The notes under the pieces: model-generated | The model's input: the letters and a program-made list of their open reading frames with translations, nothing else | The model's database searches: none | What the model was told of the DNA's origin: nothing | Position numbers and translations under genes: made by a program | From: Deltaproteobacteria bacterium | GTDB lineage: Bacteria > Desulfobacterota > Desulfarculia > JACQYL01 | Assembly (NCBI GenBank): GCA_016208165.1 | Contig: JACQYL010000079.1 | Location: 1 to 39,696, forward strand | DNA length: 39,696 nucleotides | Reading direction: 5' to 3' | In this document: positions 1 to 9,029 of the stretch, piece by piece | Layout: each line of letters begins with the position of its first letter | How positions within the stretch are numbered: position 1 is the first letter of the stretch

Positions 1-3000
1 CCCGGCGGCTCGGGTCCTCCGAAGGCCTCGAAGTCCTGGGAAGTTTGATTCACGGTCAGGTTATCGTAGATTCGGAACGTCGGCTCGAAACTGTATTCGC
101 CGGACATGGGCGTGGCCGAGCCGCTCCATTCGTACGGCACTTCCATGGCGTACTCGCCGCCGACGCCGGTCGTTGCGGACCCCTGACCCGCAAATTGGAT
201 CGTGACGCCGCCCAAGGGATCTCCGGAAAGGCGAACGGTTCCCGTGATGATCACCGGTTCGTGGGGCTGGACTCCTGCGGCTTGAAAATCCTGATTCGTG
301 CGAATTTCGGTGAGGTTTTCGTAGCTCCGGACCGGCGGTTCGAAACTGTGCCCCTCCATGAGGGGTGTTACGGTTCCCGTCCACCCCGACGGGAGTTCCA
401 TGGCGTACCGGCCGGATGTATCGGTGGAAGTGGAGCCGAATTGCGAGAATTCCACGGTTACACCGGCCAGTGGCGTGTCAGCAGGGCCAGAGACGGTACC
501 ACTGACGGTCACGGTTTCAGGTTGGGACGTGTAGGCGATATAATTCTCGCCGGTCCAATTGGAGGTGACGTCGGCATAACTTCTGGACGGAGGTGTAAAG
601 AAATATCCTTCCATGGCAGGGGTGGCCGTGCCGCTCCAACCGGTGCAGGCGCTCGTCTCGATCCTGTAGCCGCCGTTTGTGTCGGTGGTGACCGTCCCCA
701 GATCGCCGAAGTCCATGGTCACCGACGGCAATGGCGCACCGGTTTCCGCGGACACGGCGCCGGAGATGTAGGAAGACGTGGCCGTAGAGTACCACTGCTC
801 GAGATCGAAGTTCTGCTCCCTGCCGTCCGGATCAATAATCCGAGCGCTTGCGCCGTGACTGCCGAGCACCCCGGACAAGTAGGAACCGCCGGCCAGAGCG
901 TACACCCCGGCTCTTTGGCGTTTTATGGGGTTGAGAAAGATGTGAAACGAGCGGGCGTCGGAGGTGGCGATAACGACCATCGAGGTTTCGTAGGTTTGCA
1001 CGAAGAAGTTCGTAGACGCCGAATCTTCCGCGGTTGCCTGTTGCCCCACGGGTGCGTCTTTATAAATCCCGGAGAAACGGTCCGCGGTCGAGGCGGGGTA
1101 CCATCGGTAGAGGTCGTAGGATGCGGTGGCGCTGTCCGGCATGGTCAACATGGCGCTGCCGGCGTCCCCGCTGGTGAACGTGGCGCTCAAGTGACATCCC
1201 ATGCCGCCGAGGTCGTCAGCGTCGAATCCGTCGGATGAATCGGCGTCCAGAAAGGCATACGCCCTCTGACCGTCCGGGGAGGCGATGATCAAGTCAGACC
1301 CGGTGCTATAGCTCTGGACGTAGAAGTTCATTTTGCCCGACGAGTTCAGCGGGGCGTCCTTCCAGATACCATCATGCGAGACGACCCAGGGTGACAGCTC
1401 CTCCACAAAGGCCGTAGTGGACGCCATAGCGCTTTCGAGTTCAACGATGGCGGATTCGAGGGTTTCCTGGTTTCCGTCCTCGGCCTGGTTGTAAAGGCTC
1501 AGGAAAACGTTCGCCTGACTGAGATCGGCTTGGACTTCCTGCAACCGTGAGATGATTTCGGAGTTCAATCCGCCTTTTTCGGGCCAGATCCCGTCCATGG
1601 CGGAGATGAGATCATTTAGGGAGGAGATGAGGAGGGCCAGATCCACCGGACATGGGATCATGCCCCTGCATGCATTTATGGCGGCTTTGGCGACCGCTGT
1701 CGAGTCCTTCAGTTCTACGCCGAGATCGGCCACGTCGCACACCGTCGGCAAGTGCACTACCGCCACAACGACCTTTTGATCGCCGGTGGTGACGTTCCCC
1801 CTTCCGTCGTCCGCCTCCCACGTCACGTAATGAATACCTTCGTCGAACAGGAGATTGTCCGGGGCGTCGTTGGATACGGCCACAAAGTCCGAGCAGCCGT
1901 CGTTGGCGCCGGCCTGGCCGATGTTCACGTATATGGGCAGGGGAACGGTGGACAGCACGTACCGGTATTGATCCGGAGGGATGGTCAGGCTGGGGGGTAT
2001 CGTGTCATCCACGTTGATTTCGATAGTGTCCGCATCAACGATGCCGTGGTTGTCCTTTACCATCAACGTGATGCTGTGAATTCCGAAGCTGAGCTGGCCT
2101 TGAGGGATGGTCACCTGTGGACCGGTACCCCAAAGCTTTTCCGTGACCAGTCCGAAATCCTCGTACCACTCGTACTGATTGGCGGGAATGGAATCGTAAA
2201 TGTCATAAGAACCCGAGGCGTAAAGATTCAGGGCCTTCTGGTTCCTGTTTTCGGAACATTGGGAGAATCGATCCGATTCGGTTCCAACGGCTTTGGGCGC
2301 GAAATTCAGGAAAGAACCCAATAGGTCGATTTCGATCTTTACGGTGGTGGGATCGCCGTCCACGTCTATCGTGCCGGTAAGGGGGCCGCCCTTCAGGTGA
2401 AACGTTTTCTGGACCTGGTCGATGGTAATGTCCAGAGGATTGGCGTTCCGAGTGATAAACAGCAGCACGTCGCCGTTCACTTTCGCACTCTCACCGCACA
2501 CAAAAGTGTCCTTGGCGATCCGGTAGTGGTCGCAGGGCGTTTTCAGAAAAGTGTCTTTGCACAGTGCCGTGGTCGTGTCATAAAGGACGACGGAAATGTC
2601 TTCGAAGTCGCCCACATGGTCCACGGAGAAGTCGTCCAGGGTGACGACCATGCTGTTGATTTGCATGGCGGCGTTCAGGTCCAGATACTCGAAATGGAAA
2701 TGTCCGTTCACCGGCCTGGTATAGGTTTCGCCCATGACCTCCACTTTGGCGCTGGATTGGGCGGTGATGAACTCGATTTCGGACCGGTGCGGAAAACTGC
2801 GGTTCATGGTCAAGGACGACGTGTTGGAGGGGTCCGGGCAGTTTTTCAGCTTTGTGCAGGCGGCCTTGCCACACGTTGCCACGTCATAGCCGATTCCTAG
2901 AGTCTTCCTCTTGGACTCACACTCGGCGTCGGCGGCCGTTACGGCATCCGTATCGTATGGGTAGCAACCGACCGCCAGATTCAACAGGATCAGGTCGCCG

Positions 3001-3725
3001 CTCGTTACGTTGACCTTGGGCCTGACCAAAACGAAATACATGGCCTTTTCGCCCGAGGGAAACGTGGACGGCCACTGGGCGAAACCGCTCACGTTGCCCT
3101 GAAGTGTGACGGAGTCGTTGGCCTTGAGGCTCTTCTTGCCGTATTCCCAGACTTCCATTTCAACTTTGGGAGCCGGCGGGGTTTTGCTTTTGTCGGGCAT
3201 GCTGATGGTGACGTAGAAAGAAGAATTCTTGGTTTGATCCTTCACTTGGGTGAAATTGTTGGTGAGCCAGTCGGGTTTTCGGGTGGCCCTCGAGTCGTAG
3301 CACACATAGAGTTGGTCCGAATCGCCCTGCCACGTGATGCGTAACTGGTCGGGCCCCGTTATTCCCCTGTCGGCGAAATTCGTCCGGATCAGATTCGCTC
3401 CCTTGAGGTTGGGATAGTTCGTATTGACAACGGCCCAGTTCATTATGTCGCGGTAGGGTTTGTAGACTTGACTCTTGTCCTGTAAGAATCCCTTGATCTC
3501 GCTGTATGTTTCGTTTGGAGATACCGAAAGCCTGGTGACCGTGTTGCTGAAGGGGATGTTCGTCCGTTTTTCCCTTTTGAGCTGGGACGCGCACGTGTAG
3601 TAGCCGTCCGGCGCGACCGGGAGGCCGCTGGTGTCGAAAACGCACGCTCCAACAATGAGGGTGACTGCCAGGCAGCAGGCCTCGACGAAGAACGCCAACA
3701 GGATGGATGGGCGCTGTTTCTCCAT
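1..3725 (-). CDS. Large secreted lipoprotein with repeat domains (3' end beyond the window)
   Basis: The reading frame is open from an ATG at 3725 down to base 1 with no stop, giving 1241 visible codons, so the gene continues past the left edge. AAGGAG lies five bases before the ATG. The N-terminus is a signal sequence ending in VGAC (Cys28), a plausible lipobox. Residues 1-530 are unrecognised. About 540-580 resembles a PKD/cadherin-like sandwich (FGIHSITLMVKDNHG), and about 580-655 a HYR-like domain starting DDTIPPSL. Residues 785-876 and 885-979 are two copies of a domain beginning (D/S)GI(W/Y)KDAP and ending in a WY motif, also found in the gene at 7248. From about 986 come three carboxypeptidase-regulatory-like repeats of about 85 residues (pattern SGTV...GVT...F...T.GRY.ME...W.GT.TP...F.P..R.Y). 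It is probably a cell-surface or matrix protein; its binding partner is unknown. Confidence 0.85.
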   Translation of the reverse strand, partial: MEKQRPSILLAFFVEACCLAVTLIVGACVFDTSGLPVAPDGYYTCASQLKREKRTNIPFSNTVTRLSVSPNETYSEIKGFLQDKSQVYKPYRDIMNWAVVNTNYPNLKGANLIRTNFADRGITGPDQLRITWQGDSDQLYVCYDSRATRKPDWLTNNFTQVKDQTKNSSFYVTISMPDKSKTPPAPKVEMEVWEYGKKSLKANDSVTLQGNVSGFAQWPSTFPSGEKAMYFVLVRPKVNVTSGDLILLNLAVGCYPYDTDAVTAADAECESKRKTLGIGYDVATCGKAACTKLKNCPDPSNTSSLTMNRSFPHRSEIEFITAQSSAKVEVMGETYTRPVNGHFHFEYLDLNAAMQINSMVVTLDDFSVDHVGDFEDISVVLYDTTTALCKDTFLKTPCDHYRIAKDTFVCGESAKVNGDVLLFITRNANPLDITIDQVQKTFHLKGGPLTGTIDVDGDPTTVKIEIDLLGSFLNFAPKAVGTESDRFSQCSENRNQKALNLYASGSYDIYDSIPANQYEWYEDFGLVTEKLWGTGPQVTIPQGQLSFGIHSITLMVKDNHGIVDADTIEINVDDTIPPSLTIPPDQYRYVLSTVPLPIYVNIGQAGANDGCSDFVAVSNDAPDNLLFDEGIHYVTWEADDGRGNVTTGDQKVVVAVVHLPTVCDVADLGVELKDSTAVAKAAINACRGMIPCPVDLALLISSLNDLISAMDGIWPEKGGLNSEIISRLQEVQADLSQANVFLSLYNQAEDGNQETLESAIVELESAMASTTAFVEELSPWVVSHDGIWKDAPLNSSGKMNFYVQSYSTGSDLIIASPDGQRAYAFLDADSSDGFDADDLGGMGCHLSATFTSGDAGSAMLTMPDSATASYDLYRWYPASTADRFSGIYKDAPVGQQATAEDSASTNFFVQTYETSMVVIATSDARSFHIFLNPIKRQRAGVYALAGGSYLSGVLGSHGASARIIDPDGREQNFDLEQWYSTATSSYISGAVSAETGAPLPSVTMDFGDLGTVTTDTNGGYRIETSACTGWSGTATPAMEGYFFTPPSRSYADVTSNWTGENYIAYTSQPETVTVSGTVSGPADTPLAGVTVEFSQFGSTSTDTSGRYAMELPSGWTGTVTPLMEGHSFEPPVRSYENLTEIRTNQDFQAAGVQPHEPVIITGTVRLSGDPLGGVTIQFAGQGSATTGVGGEYAMEVPYEWSGSATPMSGEYSFEPTFRIYDNLTVNQTSQDFEAFGGPEPP
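789..1373 (-). repeat. Tandem GIWKDAP-type domain copies A1 and A2
   Basis: Within the large lipoprotein, copy A1 is encoded at 1098-1373 and copy A2 at 789-1073. Each starts with a GI-aromatic-KDAP motif, continues with an F(Y/F)VQ(S/T)Y segment, and ends in a W-aromatic motif (RWY, QWY). The same layout occurs twice in the protein starting at 7248. I do not recognise the domain. Confidence 0.7.
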
Positions 3726-4025
3726 GTCGTCTCCTTCCCACGAAATCGGTCTTGAATCCTGCGCTTACACAGAGGGAGATGAAACTGGGATTCCCTAGCG
3801 GGCGGACAGGAATCCGGTGTCTTAATGAGGACGGGGACTTAAACTTTGCCGTAACGCTCCTATCGAGCGCCGTGATGAATGGAAATTTTCAGTATCGGGC
3901 GTTGCCGTTTACAAATACTAGTTTATCCGCGATACATCGCCATGTCTACCCCAAGGGTGGAATCCTAGGATTAAAACGACAATGAACGATCCGAGATCTG
4001 AACTGGTCCGGATAAATTCACACCT
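3726..4025. other. Intergenic region upstream of the lipoprotein gene
   Basis: Together with the two-hairpin element at 4026-4107 this is the spacer between the lipoprotein start and the photolyase stop. No reading frame with recognisable content was seen. It must carry the promoter of the minus-strand lipoprotein gene, but I could not fix -35/-10 boxes with confidence. Confidence 0.4.
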
Positions 4026-4107
4026 TTTGGGCGCATCGCGCCCAAAGCATACTCGGAAGGTTTGGGAGGGGAGCGCGAGGGGGACCTTTTTCAAAAGGTC
4101 CCCCTCG
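4026..4107 (-). repeat. Two-hairpin extragenic element, copy A (3' of photolyase)
   Basis: On the minus strand, hairpin 1 is a perfect 15-bp stem (CGAGGGGGACCTTTT, 2-nt loop) at 4076-4107. A linker containing CCCTCCCAAACCTT follows, then hairpin 2 at 4026-4046 (TTTGGGCGC, loop of three, GCGCCCAAA). It begins about 33 bases after the photolyase stop and probably acts as its terminator or 3' end structure. It belongs to the family at 20581, 23785, 24107, 28555, 30713, 30920 and 32336. Confidence 0.75.
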
Positions 4108-4139
4108 TACAATTGAACCGGTTGCTGGCTCTTCAGGCA

Positions 4140-5606
4140 TTACGGGGAGAACCGGTACAGATAGTCCTCAAGACGAAGTTTTTGCGCAGTGCTTTTCGAA
4201 CTCATGTAGCGGATTTTGCCGAAAATGGGGCGCTCCGGACCCCAGGGCCGGTCGTACCGGCCGAAGACCCAAAAGATGCCGCTGTACGAATTGGGGTCAC
4301 GACCGTCCAGGGCATACTTGTTGTTAAGCTCGATCATGATGTTCAAGGCCCGGCGCGGAGTGGGAGACCATTCGAGAATTTTCTTGCCCCACAGCATACG
4401 CAGATAGTTGTGTATGACGCCTTGCCGGAGGAGCTGTGTCTGGGCCGCGTTCCACAAGGGATCGTGCGTTTCCGCCCGTTCGAAGGCTTCCTGAGTATAG
4501 ACGTAGTCGCGGTGATCCTGTTTGTGCTCGTTCAGGGTTTTTAAGGCCCAATCGGGCAGGGATTCGTATCGGTCGTAATCACGGCTCAGCACGCACCTAT
4601 TAAAGCCCAACTCCCGCCACGTGACGAGCTGATCCAGGAACGCCTCGGCGTCCGGGGACACACCCCACCAGCCGGTCTTTTGTCCTGTGGGTGTTGCTCC
4701 CAACAGGTCCATGTACCAGCCTTCCCTGTCCATGACGGCCTGAAACACCTCGTGGGCGGAAATGTGTCCAAAGTGGAGATACGGCGACAAGCCGCTGGTG
4801 ACGTCTTCGTCCGGATGGTTGCGACCCTCGGCGTAACGATTGAGCTTCCGACGGATAAAGAGATCGAGCATTTCCTCGGCGGGATCGGAGCCGCCCCTAA
4901 GGTCGGAAGGGGCCACCGAGTGGTCGATGTCCAGTCCGGAAAGGGCGCCCGGTTCGTCCTTGAGGAGAGCTTCCGAGGCCATGGGCCAAGTTTTCCGAAT
5001 GCCTTCGGGCAGATCGGCCGGTCGGGGCAGGTTCACATTTTCCAAGGGATCCGGTTTGGGAAACGCCTGGAGATACTTGGGCAGATGGGCCTGAAGGAAA
5101 CGCCGGAACCCGTGGGCCGTAGGAAAAACCCGATCCGCCGCTCTCATGGGCAGCAGGCCGTTGGAATCCACGGTTTCCAGGCGCACGGGCAGGGATCGGG
5201 CCGCCCGATGCACCATTCGGGGCAGAAAAAAGGCGGGAAAATCGTCCGTAACCACAACGCAGGCATGCCGGGCCAAACGTTTCAGAAGCCCTTTGCCGGC
5301 GTCCGCCCGGGGCTCGACATAGGGATAGTATAGTACGGCAGCATCCTCGAGTCGCCGGGCACTGACCGCCATTCCGTCAATGATGAAGCGATGCAGGCGA
5401 TCGCCGGCCCAGGGGTAGCCGATGCGCAGGGCCTCGAGAATCACCAGCGGTTTGCTCAGTTCGAGGGCCCAGTCTACGGCCCGCTGGAGGCTGAAATTCC
5501 AGCGCATGCGACGGCAGGCGATCATCCAGTATAGAACGTAGTCGCCTTGATACTGTATGGGGGCCCGGTTTAGGACCTGTAACCTGAGTTCGGGAAACGG
5601 GTTCAT
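4140..5606 (-). CDS. phr: Class II CPD photolyase
   Basis: This is a deoxyribodipyrimidine photolyase that uses FAD and light to split cyclobutane pyrimidine dimers. The 488 residues are of normal length for class II enzymes. The C-terminal part carries the class II signature region: WGKKILEWSPTPRRAL, LNNKYALDGRDPNSYSG and RPIFGKIRYMS. The N-terminal half has the cofactor-binding Rossmann-like region (YWMIACRRMRWN, VVTDDFPAFF). I place the start at 5606 because GAGGGAG stands seven bases upstream; an in-frame ATG at 5693 has no such support. It lies 132 bp downstream of the metallophosphoesterase on the same strand, so the two may be cotranscribed. A two-hairpin repeat follows its stop. A photolyase in an otherwise anaerobic gene set suggests at least occasional exposure to light. 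Confidence 0.93.
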   Translation of the reverse strand: MNPFPELRLQVLNRAPIQYQGDYVLYWMIACRRMRWNFSLQRAVDWALELSKPLVILEALRIGYPWAGDRLHRFIIDGMAVSARRLEDAAVLYYPYVEPRADAGKGLLKRLARHACVVVTDDFPAFFLPRMVHRAARSLPVRLETVDSNGLLPMRAADRVFPTAHGFRRFLQAHLPKYLQAFPKPDPLENVNLPRPADLPEGIRKTWPMASEALLKDEPGALSGLDIDHSVAPSDLRGGSDPAEEMLDLFIRRKLNRYAEGRNHPDEDVTSGLSPYLHFGHISAHEVFQAVMDREGWYMDLLGATPTGQKTGWWGVSPDAEAFLDQLVTWRELGFNRCVLSRDYDRYESLPDWALKTLNEHKQDHRDYVYTQEAFERAETHDPLWNAAQTQLLRQGVIHNYLRMLWGKKILEWSPTPRRALNIMIELNNKYALDGRDPNSYSGIFWVFGRYDRPWGPERPIFGKIRYMSSKSTAQKLRLEDYLYRFSP

Positions 5607-5738
5607 CGATTCTCCCTCGTTAGTCAAAGAAGCCCAAAGCTGTCGGGCCATTCCTTTCGTCTGTGCAAAAGAAGGTGGGGATCCCATTTCCAAACGTTAT
5701 CCCCCAGTGAATAGCGGCCCTTGCGCCGGCTTCCGGCC

Positions 5739-6842
5739 TCACTGCGCGTGCAGGGTGATTCGGAGGATTTCGGCGGGCCGCCAGAGGCGCATGTGCGGTC
5801 CCCACGTTCCGGTGCCGCGGCAGACGATGACCGTCATACCGGACACTTCGTAACGTCCCTCAAGTAAGGGATAGGCGAGCTGTACCAGATAGCCGAAAGG
5901 CCATATCTGGCCCCCATGAGTGTGGCCGGAAAGCATCAGCCCGACGCCGGCGTTGGCCGCTTCTTGCGCTTCCCAGGGCGTGTGGGAGAGAAGGATGGTC
6001 ACGCCGGGGGGCCTTGCGGCAAGAGCCTTGGACAGGTAATCGCCTCTACGCCCGGACCTCCGGGCGGCGGTCAGATCGTCCACGCCGGCTAATAGGCATC
6101 CGGGTCCGACTTCCACCCAGCGATTGCGAAGAAGCGGAAAGCCCGTTCTTTCGAGACGCTTCATACCGGCGCCGCCCCAATAGAATTCGTGGTTGCCCTG
6201 GACGGCCCATACGCCGAGGGGCGCGGTGAGCCGGCGCATGGCGCCCAGGAGAGCATCGTCGAACTGACCATATCCTTCGAAAATATCGCCGATCAGAAAA
6301 ACAAGATCGGGTTTTTGAGCCTGGACCTGCTCGACCCGGGCGGCCAGCCACGATTCACCCAACAAGGTTCCCAGGTGCATGTCGGACAGGCCTACAATCA
6401 CGGTTCCATCCATTTCAAGTGGAAGGCCGGGAAGGGTCACGTCATAGCGCTGTATCACCGGCGCCAGGTAACCTTGAACGAGAGAGATCACCGAAAGCGT
6501 TCCAGCGACGGCCAGAGCCCAGCCTCGAAGGGACGGCGCGCGGCGCGTCGCAAGAAGGCCGAAAAGGGTAATGATATCCATAGAGCCGAGAAACACGAAC
6601 ATCAGGAATACCACGCCCAACCAGTTCATGCCGATCAATTCGAGTAAGGTGCCCGGAAACCCGGAGCTGCCGGGGCCGATGATGCGGCCTAATATAAAGA
6701 TCACCCAGAGGCTGACTCCCGCACCGATGAAGATCTTTCGGGGTACACGACGTTTGATGTACGGGACCGAGGCGGACCGCCAGAACACATACGCGTGTAC
6801 CATGGTGAAGGCCGAACTGAGGATAATTCCGAATATGGACAT
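5739..6842 (-). CDS. Membrane-anchored calcineurin-like metallophosphoesterase
   Basis: About four hydrophobic segments fill the first 130 residues (for example IFGIILSSAFTMVHAYVFW and WLGVVFLMFVFLGSMDIITL). A metallophosphoesterase domain with every metal-binding motif in order follows: DMHLG, LIGDIFE, GNHEFYWGG, LLSHTP and GHTHGGQIWP. This layout matches the YaeI/YkoQ group, some of which are lipid-linked phosphohydrolases; the substrate here is unknown. I chose the ATG at 6842 (367 residues), which has a GAGG about 11 bases upstream. An in-frame ATG at 6917 would add 25 residues of unlikely sequence before the first membrane helix. It is followed on the same strand by the photolyase. Confidence 0.85.
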   Translation of the reverse strand: MSIFGIILSSAFTMVHAYVFWRSASVPYIKRRVPRKIFIGAGVSLWVIFILGRIIGPGSSGFPGTLLELIGMNWLGVVFLMFVFLGSMDIITLFGLLATRRAPSLRGWALAVAGTLSVISLVQGYLAPVIQRYDVTLPGLPLEMDGTVIVGLSDMHLGTLLGESWLAARVEQVQAQKPDLVFLIGDIFEGYGQFDDALLGAMRRLTAPLGVWAVQGNHEFYWGGAGMKRLERTGFPLLRNRWVEVGPGCLLAGVDDLTAARRSGRRGDYLSKALAARPPGVTILLSHTPWEAQEAANAGVGLMLSGHTHGGQIWPFGYLVQLAYPLLEGRYEVSGMTVIVCRGTGTWGPHMRLWRPAEILRITLHAQ

Positions 6843-7247
6843 GATTGCGAGAACCTCGTTTGATGAACCGCACGATTTTCGACCGCCGGCGGAGCAGCCC
6901 AAGCCAAGGGGCGCCAAGAGCCCTGTGCAAGAGATGAGCGAACTTCCGAATCCAGCCGGGAGACTTCCTTAACCGTAAGAGTACCCTAAGGCGGCCTTCA
7001 TCGCCAACCATAATTTGGGGGATCCGAAGTGACCGGGGCCAACGCTGCGGGAGGAAGTCGGACTCGACGGGCATTCTACGAAACGTGAATTCTTTCTGTT
7101 GAGAAGTCCCGCAGGTCGTGGCCGGATCCGTTTACATTTATGAACCAGGTGTATTACAATACCATCGGATTTGAGTCGTTTGCTTGTTGCGCCGCTGATC
7201 GAGGTTTTATTCACCTTTTCAGATTCAAGCTTTGTTCGGAGGTTGTC
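6843..7247. other. Divergent intergenic region
   Basis: This 405-bp spacer separates the minus-strand metallophosphoesterase from the plus-strand secreted protein and should hold both promoters. No recognisable coding sequence, strong hairpin or repeat of the families seen elsewhere was found. Confidence 0.4.
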
Positions 7248-8624
7248 ATGAGAAAAGCCGCCGGTCTAACGGCTTTGGTGATGTTTGTCGGGTTGTTCTT
7301 ATCCACGGCATGGCCCAGCGACATCGACGGCATATGGAAAGACGCGCCAAAAGACCAGGCCGGAGCCCGTTTTTCGGTGTATCTGCAGACGTACGTCACC
7401 GGTTCGGCCGTGGCCGTGTTGTCGGACGGCGCAGGCTCTCCGATTCGGCTGTATGCTTTTTTGGCGCCGGATTATCCGAACGGTTTCCATGCTGACGAAA
7501 TCGGAGGCGCGAACGCGGCCCTGACCATTGAAGACCCGGGCAGTTTGGGGACGGCCGCTCAAATCCGTTTGGGCGATAAGACCGAAAGTATTTTCCTCTA
7601 TCCCTGGTTCCGGGCGGCCGCCGGCGGAGAAGACTCCTTGCCCGACGACGGCATTTTCAAAGACGAACCTCCGACGGAGGCCACAACGTTTAACCTGTTC
7701 TTTCAGACGTATCCAACGGATGAATCCGCCGTGGCCGTGATTACGCGCGACGGGGGTGCGACTTATTACGCGTTTCTCCAATCGGGCTTTTCGGGATCGT
7801 TCGACGTGGATGATCTACTCGGAAAAGGGGCCCACCTGAACGCCGCCATCGACTCGGCGGGTCTCTCCAGCTTTACCCTGACCCCTCCGGAAGGTTCGCC
7901 GTCGGCGGGATCGTTGTATAGATGGTTTCAAGCCCCGGTGACTGCCAATACCTACGATCTTGAGGGTACCGTGAGGTACAACGGAGCCCCTCTGTCCGAG
8001 CAGACGCCCGCACTCCCGCTGTTTCGCGTGCGGAATATCGAAACGGGTGTCCCGGCTGACCAGGTTGTTGGCGCGTATGAGGATTTTTCATCGGCCTATA
8101 CCTTGAGCAATGTCCCCGGACGTTCGGACATATGGATATCCGTCATCATGAACGGCGATTATGACACACTGCCCGGCAACTTTGTCTCTTCCACCGTGGT
8201 TACGGCGGAGGAGCTTACACCGGCGGAGCGGCAGGCCTATGACTTTAACGTTTGGCAGGTGATTCAACTGACCGAGCCGTATGACAATGCCCAGACGACG
8301 CCGGCTCGTGACGAATATCCCGTTCATGCGCAACCCGTGGTCTTCGAGTGGGTTCCGATCGCGGAGGCCGACGGCTACGAGGTTCTGATCGATCGTATGC
8401 GCAGTGCGAATCATTCCGAAGGCTATGGAAGAATTGAGACCGTGATCGATGAGGAAACCGCGGCTGCCCATTACGCTCCCATGCTGGACCTGTCCCAGCC
8501 GGACGAGCACTATGAATTCGTGGTGTACGCAAGGAACGGGTCGCTGTTGGTGGGACAATCCTTTGTCACTTTCGCGGATGATGGCTCCAGCGGACGTTAT
8601 GGGTTTCGGGTAGTGAGTCCTTAG
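7248..8624 (+). CDS. Secreted protein with two GIWKDAP-type domains and Ig/FN3-like C-terminus
   Basis: The protein has 458 residues with a Sec signal peptide (MRKAAGLTALVMFVGLFLS, likely cut near AWPS). The ATG at 7248 has CGGAGG six bases upstream, which favours it over the in-frame ATG at 7140. Residues 27-121 and 134-227 are two copies of the domain also found twice in the lipoprotein at the left edge: DGIWKDAP/DGIFKDEP at the start, (Y/F)(L/F)QTY(V/P)T, YAFL, DD(L)/DE(I)-G, and WF at the end. Residues 230-330 resemble a carboxypeptidase-regulatory-like domain (YDLEGTVRYNGAPL). The last 120 residues look like a fibronectin-III-like fold (PVVFEWVPIAEADGYEVLI). No catalytic motif was seen; an adhesive or structural envelope role is a guess. 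Confidence 0.8.
   Translation: MRKAAGLTALVMFVGLFLSTAWPSDIDGIWKDAPKDQAGARFSVYLQTYVTGSAVAVLSDGAGSPIRLYAFLAPDYPNGFHADEIGGANAALTIEDPGSLGTAAQIRLGDKTESIFLYPWFRAAAGGEDSLPDDGIFKDEPPTEATTFNLFFQTYPTDESAVAVITRDGGATYYAFLQSGFSGSFDVDDLLGKGAHLNAAIDSAGLSSFTLTPPEGSPSAGSLYRWFQAPVTANTYDLEGTVRYNGAPLSEQTPALPLFRVRNIETGVPADQVVGAYEDFSSAYTLSNVPGRSDIWISVIMNGDYDTLPGNFVSSTVVTAEELTPAERQAYDFNVWQVIQLTEPYDNAQTTPARDEYPVHAQPVVFEWVPIAEADGYEVLIDRMRSANHSEGYGRIETVIDEETAAAHYAPMLDLSQPDEHYEFVVYARNGSLLVGQSFVTFADDGSSGRYGFRVVSP
7326..7928 (+). repeat. Tandem GIWKDAP-type domain copies B1 and B2
   Basis: Copy B1 is encoded at 7326-7610 and B2 at 7647-7928. They match copies A1/A2 of the lipoprotein in length (about 92-95 residues), in start and end motifs, and in the order of the internal QTY, YAFL and DD-LG motifs. 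Confidence 0.7.
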
Positions 8625-8699
8625 CGACGCTTTATGGCGTAGTTCTCGGAACCACCAATGAGCCCGAGCTCATGTCGAGGAAAGAGCCTCGCCGAAGCG

Positions 8700-9020
8700 G
8701 TTCCCAACAGGCTTCCGGCGGCACGGCGTGGGCCTGTTCGCGTGGACAGGCAGAGCGGAGAGATACGCGTGAAACGCGTGGTGTGCGCTCAGGATATGGG
8801 CCAGGCGGTGAATCCGGAGGGGGCCGTACTTCAGATGGAAGGGTTCATCACCATGGGTCCGGGGTACGCCCTGACCGAAGAAGTTCGTTTCAGCAACGGT
8901 CGGATCCTGGACACCAATTTTGATACTTACCGGATTCCGCGCTTTTCGTGGGCGCCCAAAATAGAAACGGTTCTGGTCGATAATACGGAGCTTCCTCCCA
9001 AAGGAGGAGGCGAACCCGCC
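8700..9020 (+). pseudogene. C-terminal remnant of a molybdenum hydroxylase large subunit
   Basis: About 95 residues read as the C-terminal part of an isoquinoline 1-oxidoreductase/aldehyde-oxidase-type molybdopterin subunit: VDRQSGEIRVKRVVCAQDMGQAVNPEG, an EGFITMG segment, NFDTYRIPR, and the active-site loop PPKGGGEPA. The frame then loses similarity right after GGGEPA, where the 3' end of the convergent cueP-like gene begins. The 700-odd upstream residues expected of the family are missing, so this is a relic and not a working gene. The open frame spans 8658-9122. Confidence 0.7.
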
Positions 9021-9029
9021 TTCATCTGC

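Noticed and set aside
45-1238. Long plus-strand open frame at the left edge (397 codons)
   Set aside because: It lies antisense to the lipoprotein frame, which shows a signal peptide and clear repeat domains over the same bases. The plus-strand translation has no recognisable features.
1752-2900. Plus-strand frames of 190 and 167 codons
   Set aside because: They are antisense to the lipoprotein gene, without a ribosome-binding site or recognisable domain.
6969-7214. Minus-strand frame of 81 codons in the divergent spacer
   Set aside because: No similarity that I can name, no good ribosome-binding site, and it lies where promoters are expected.
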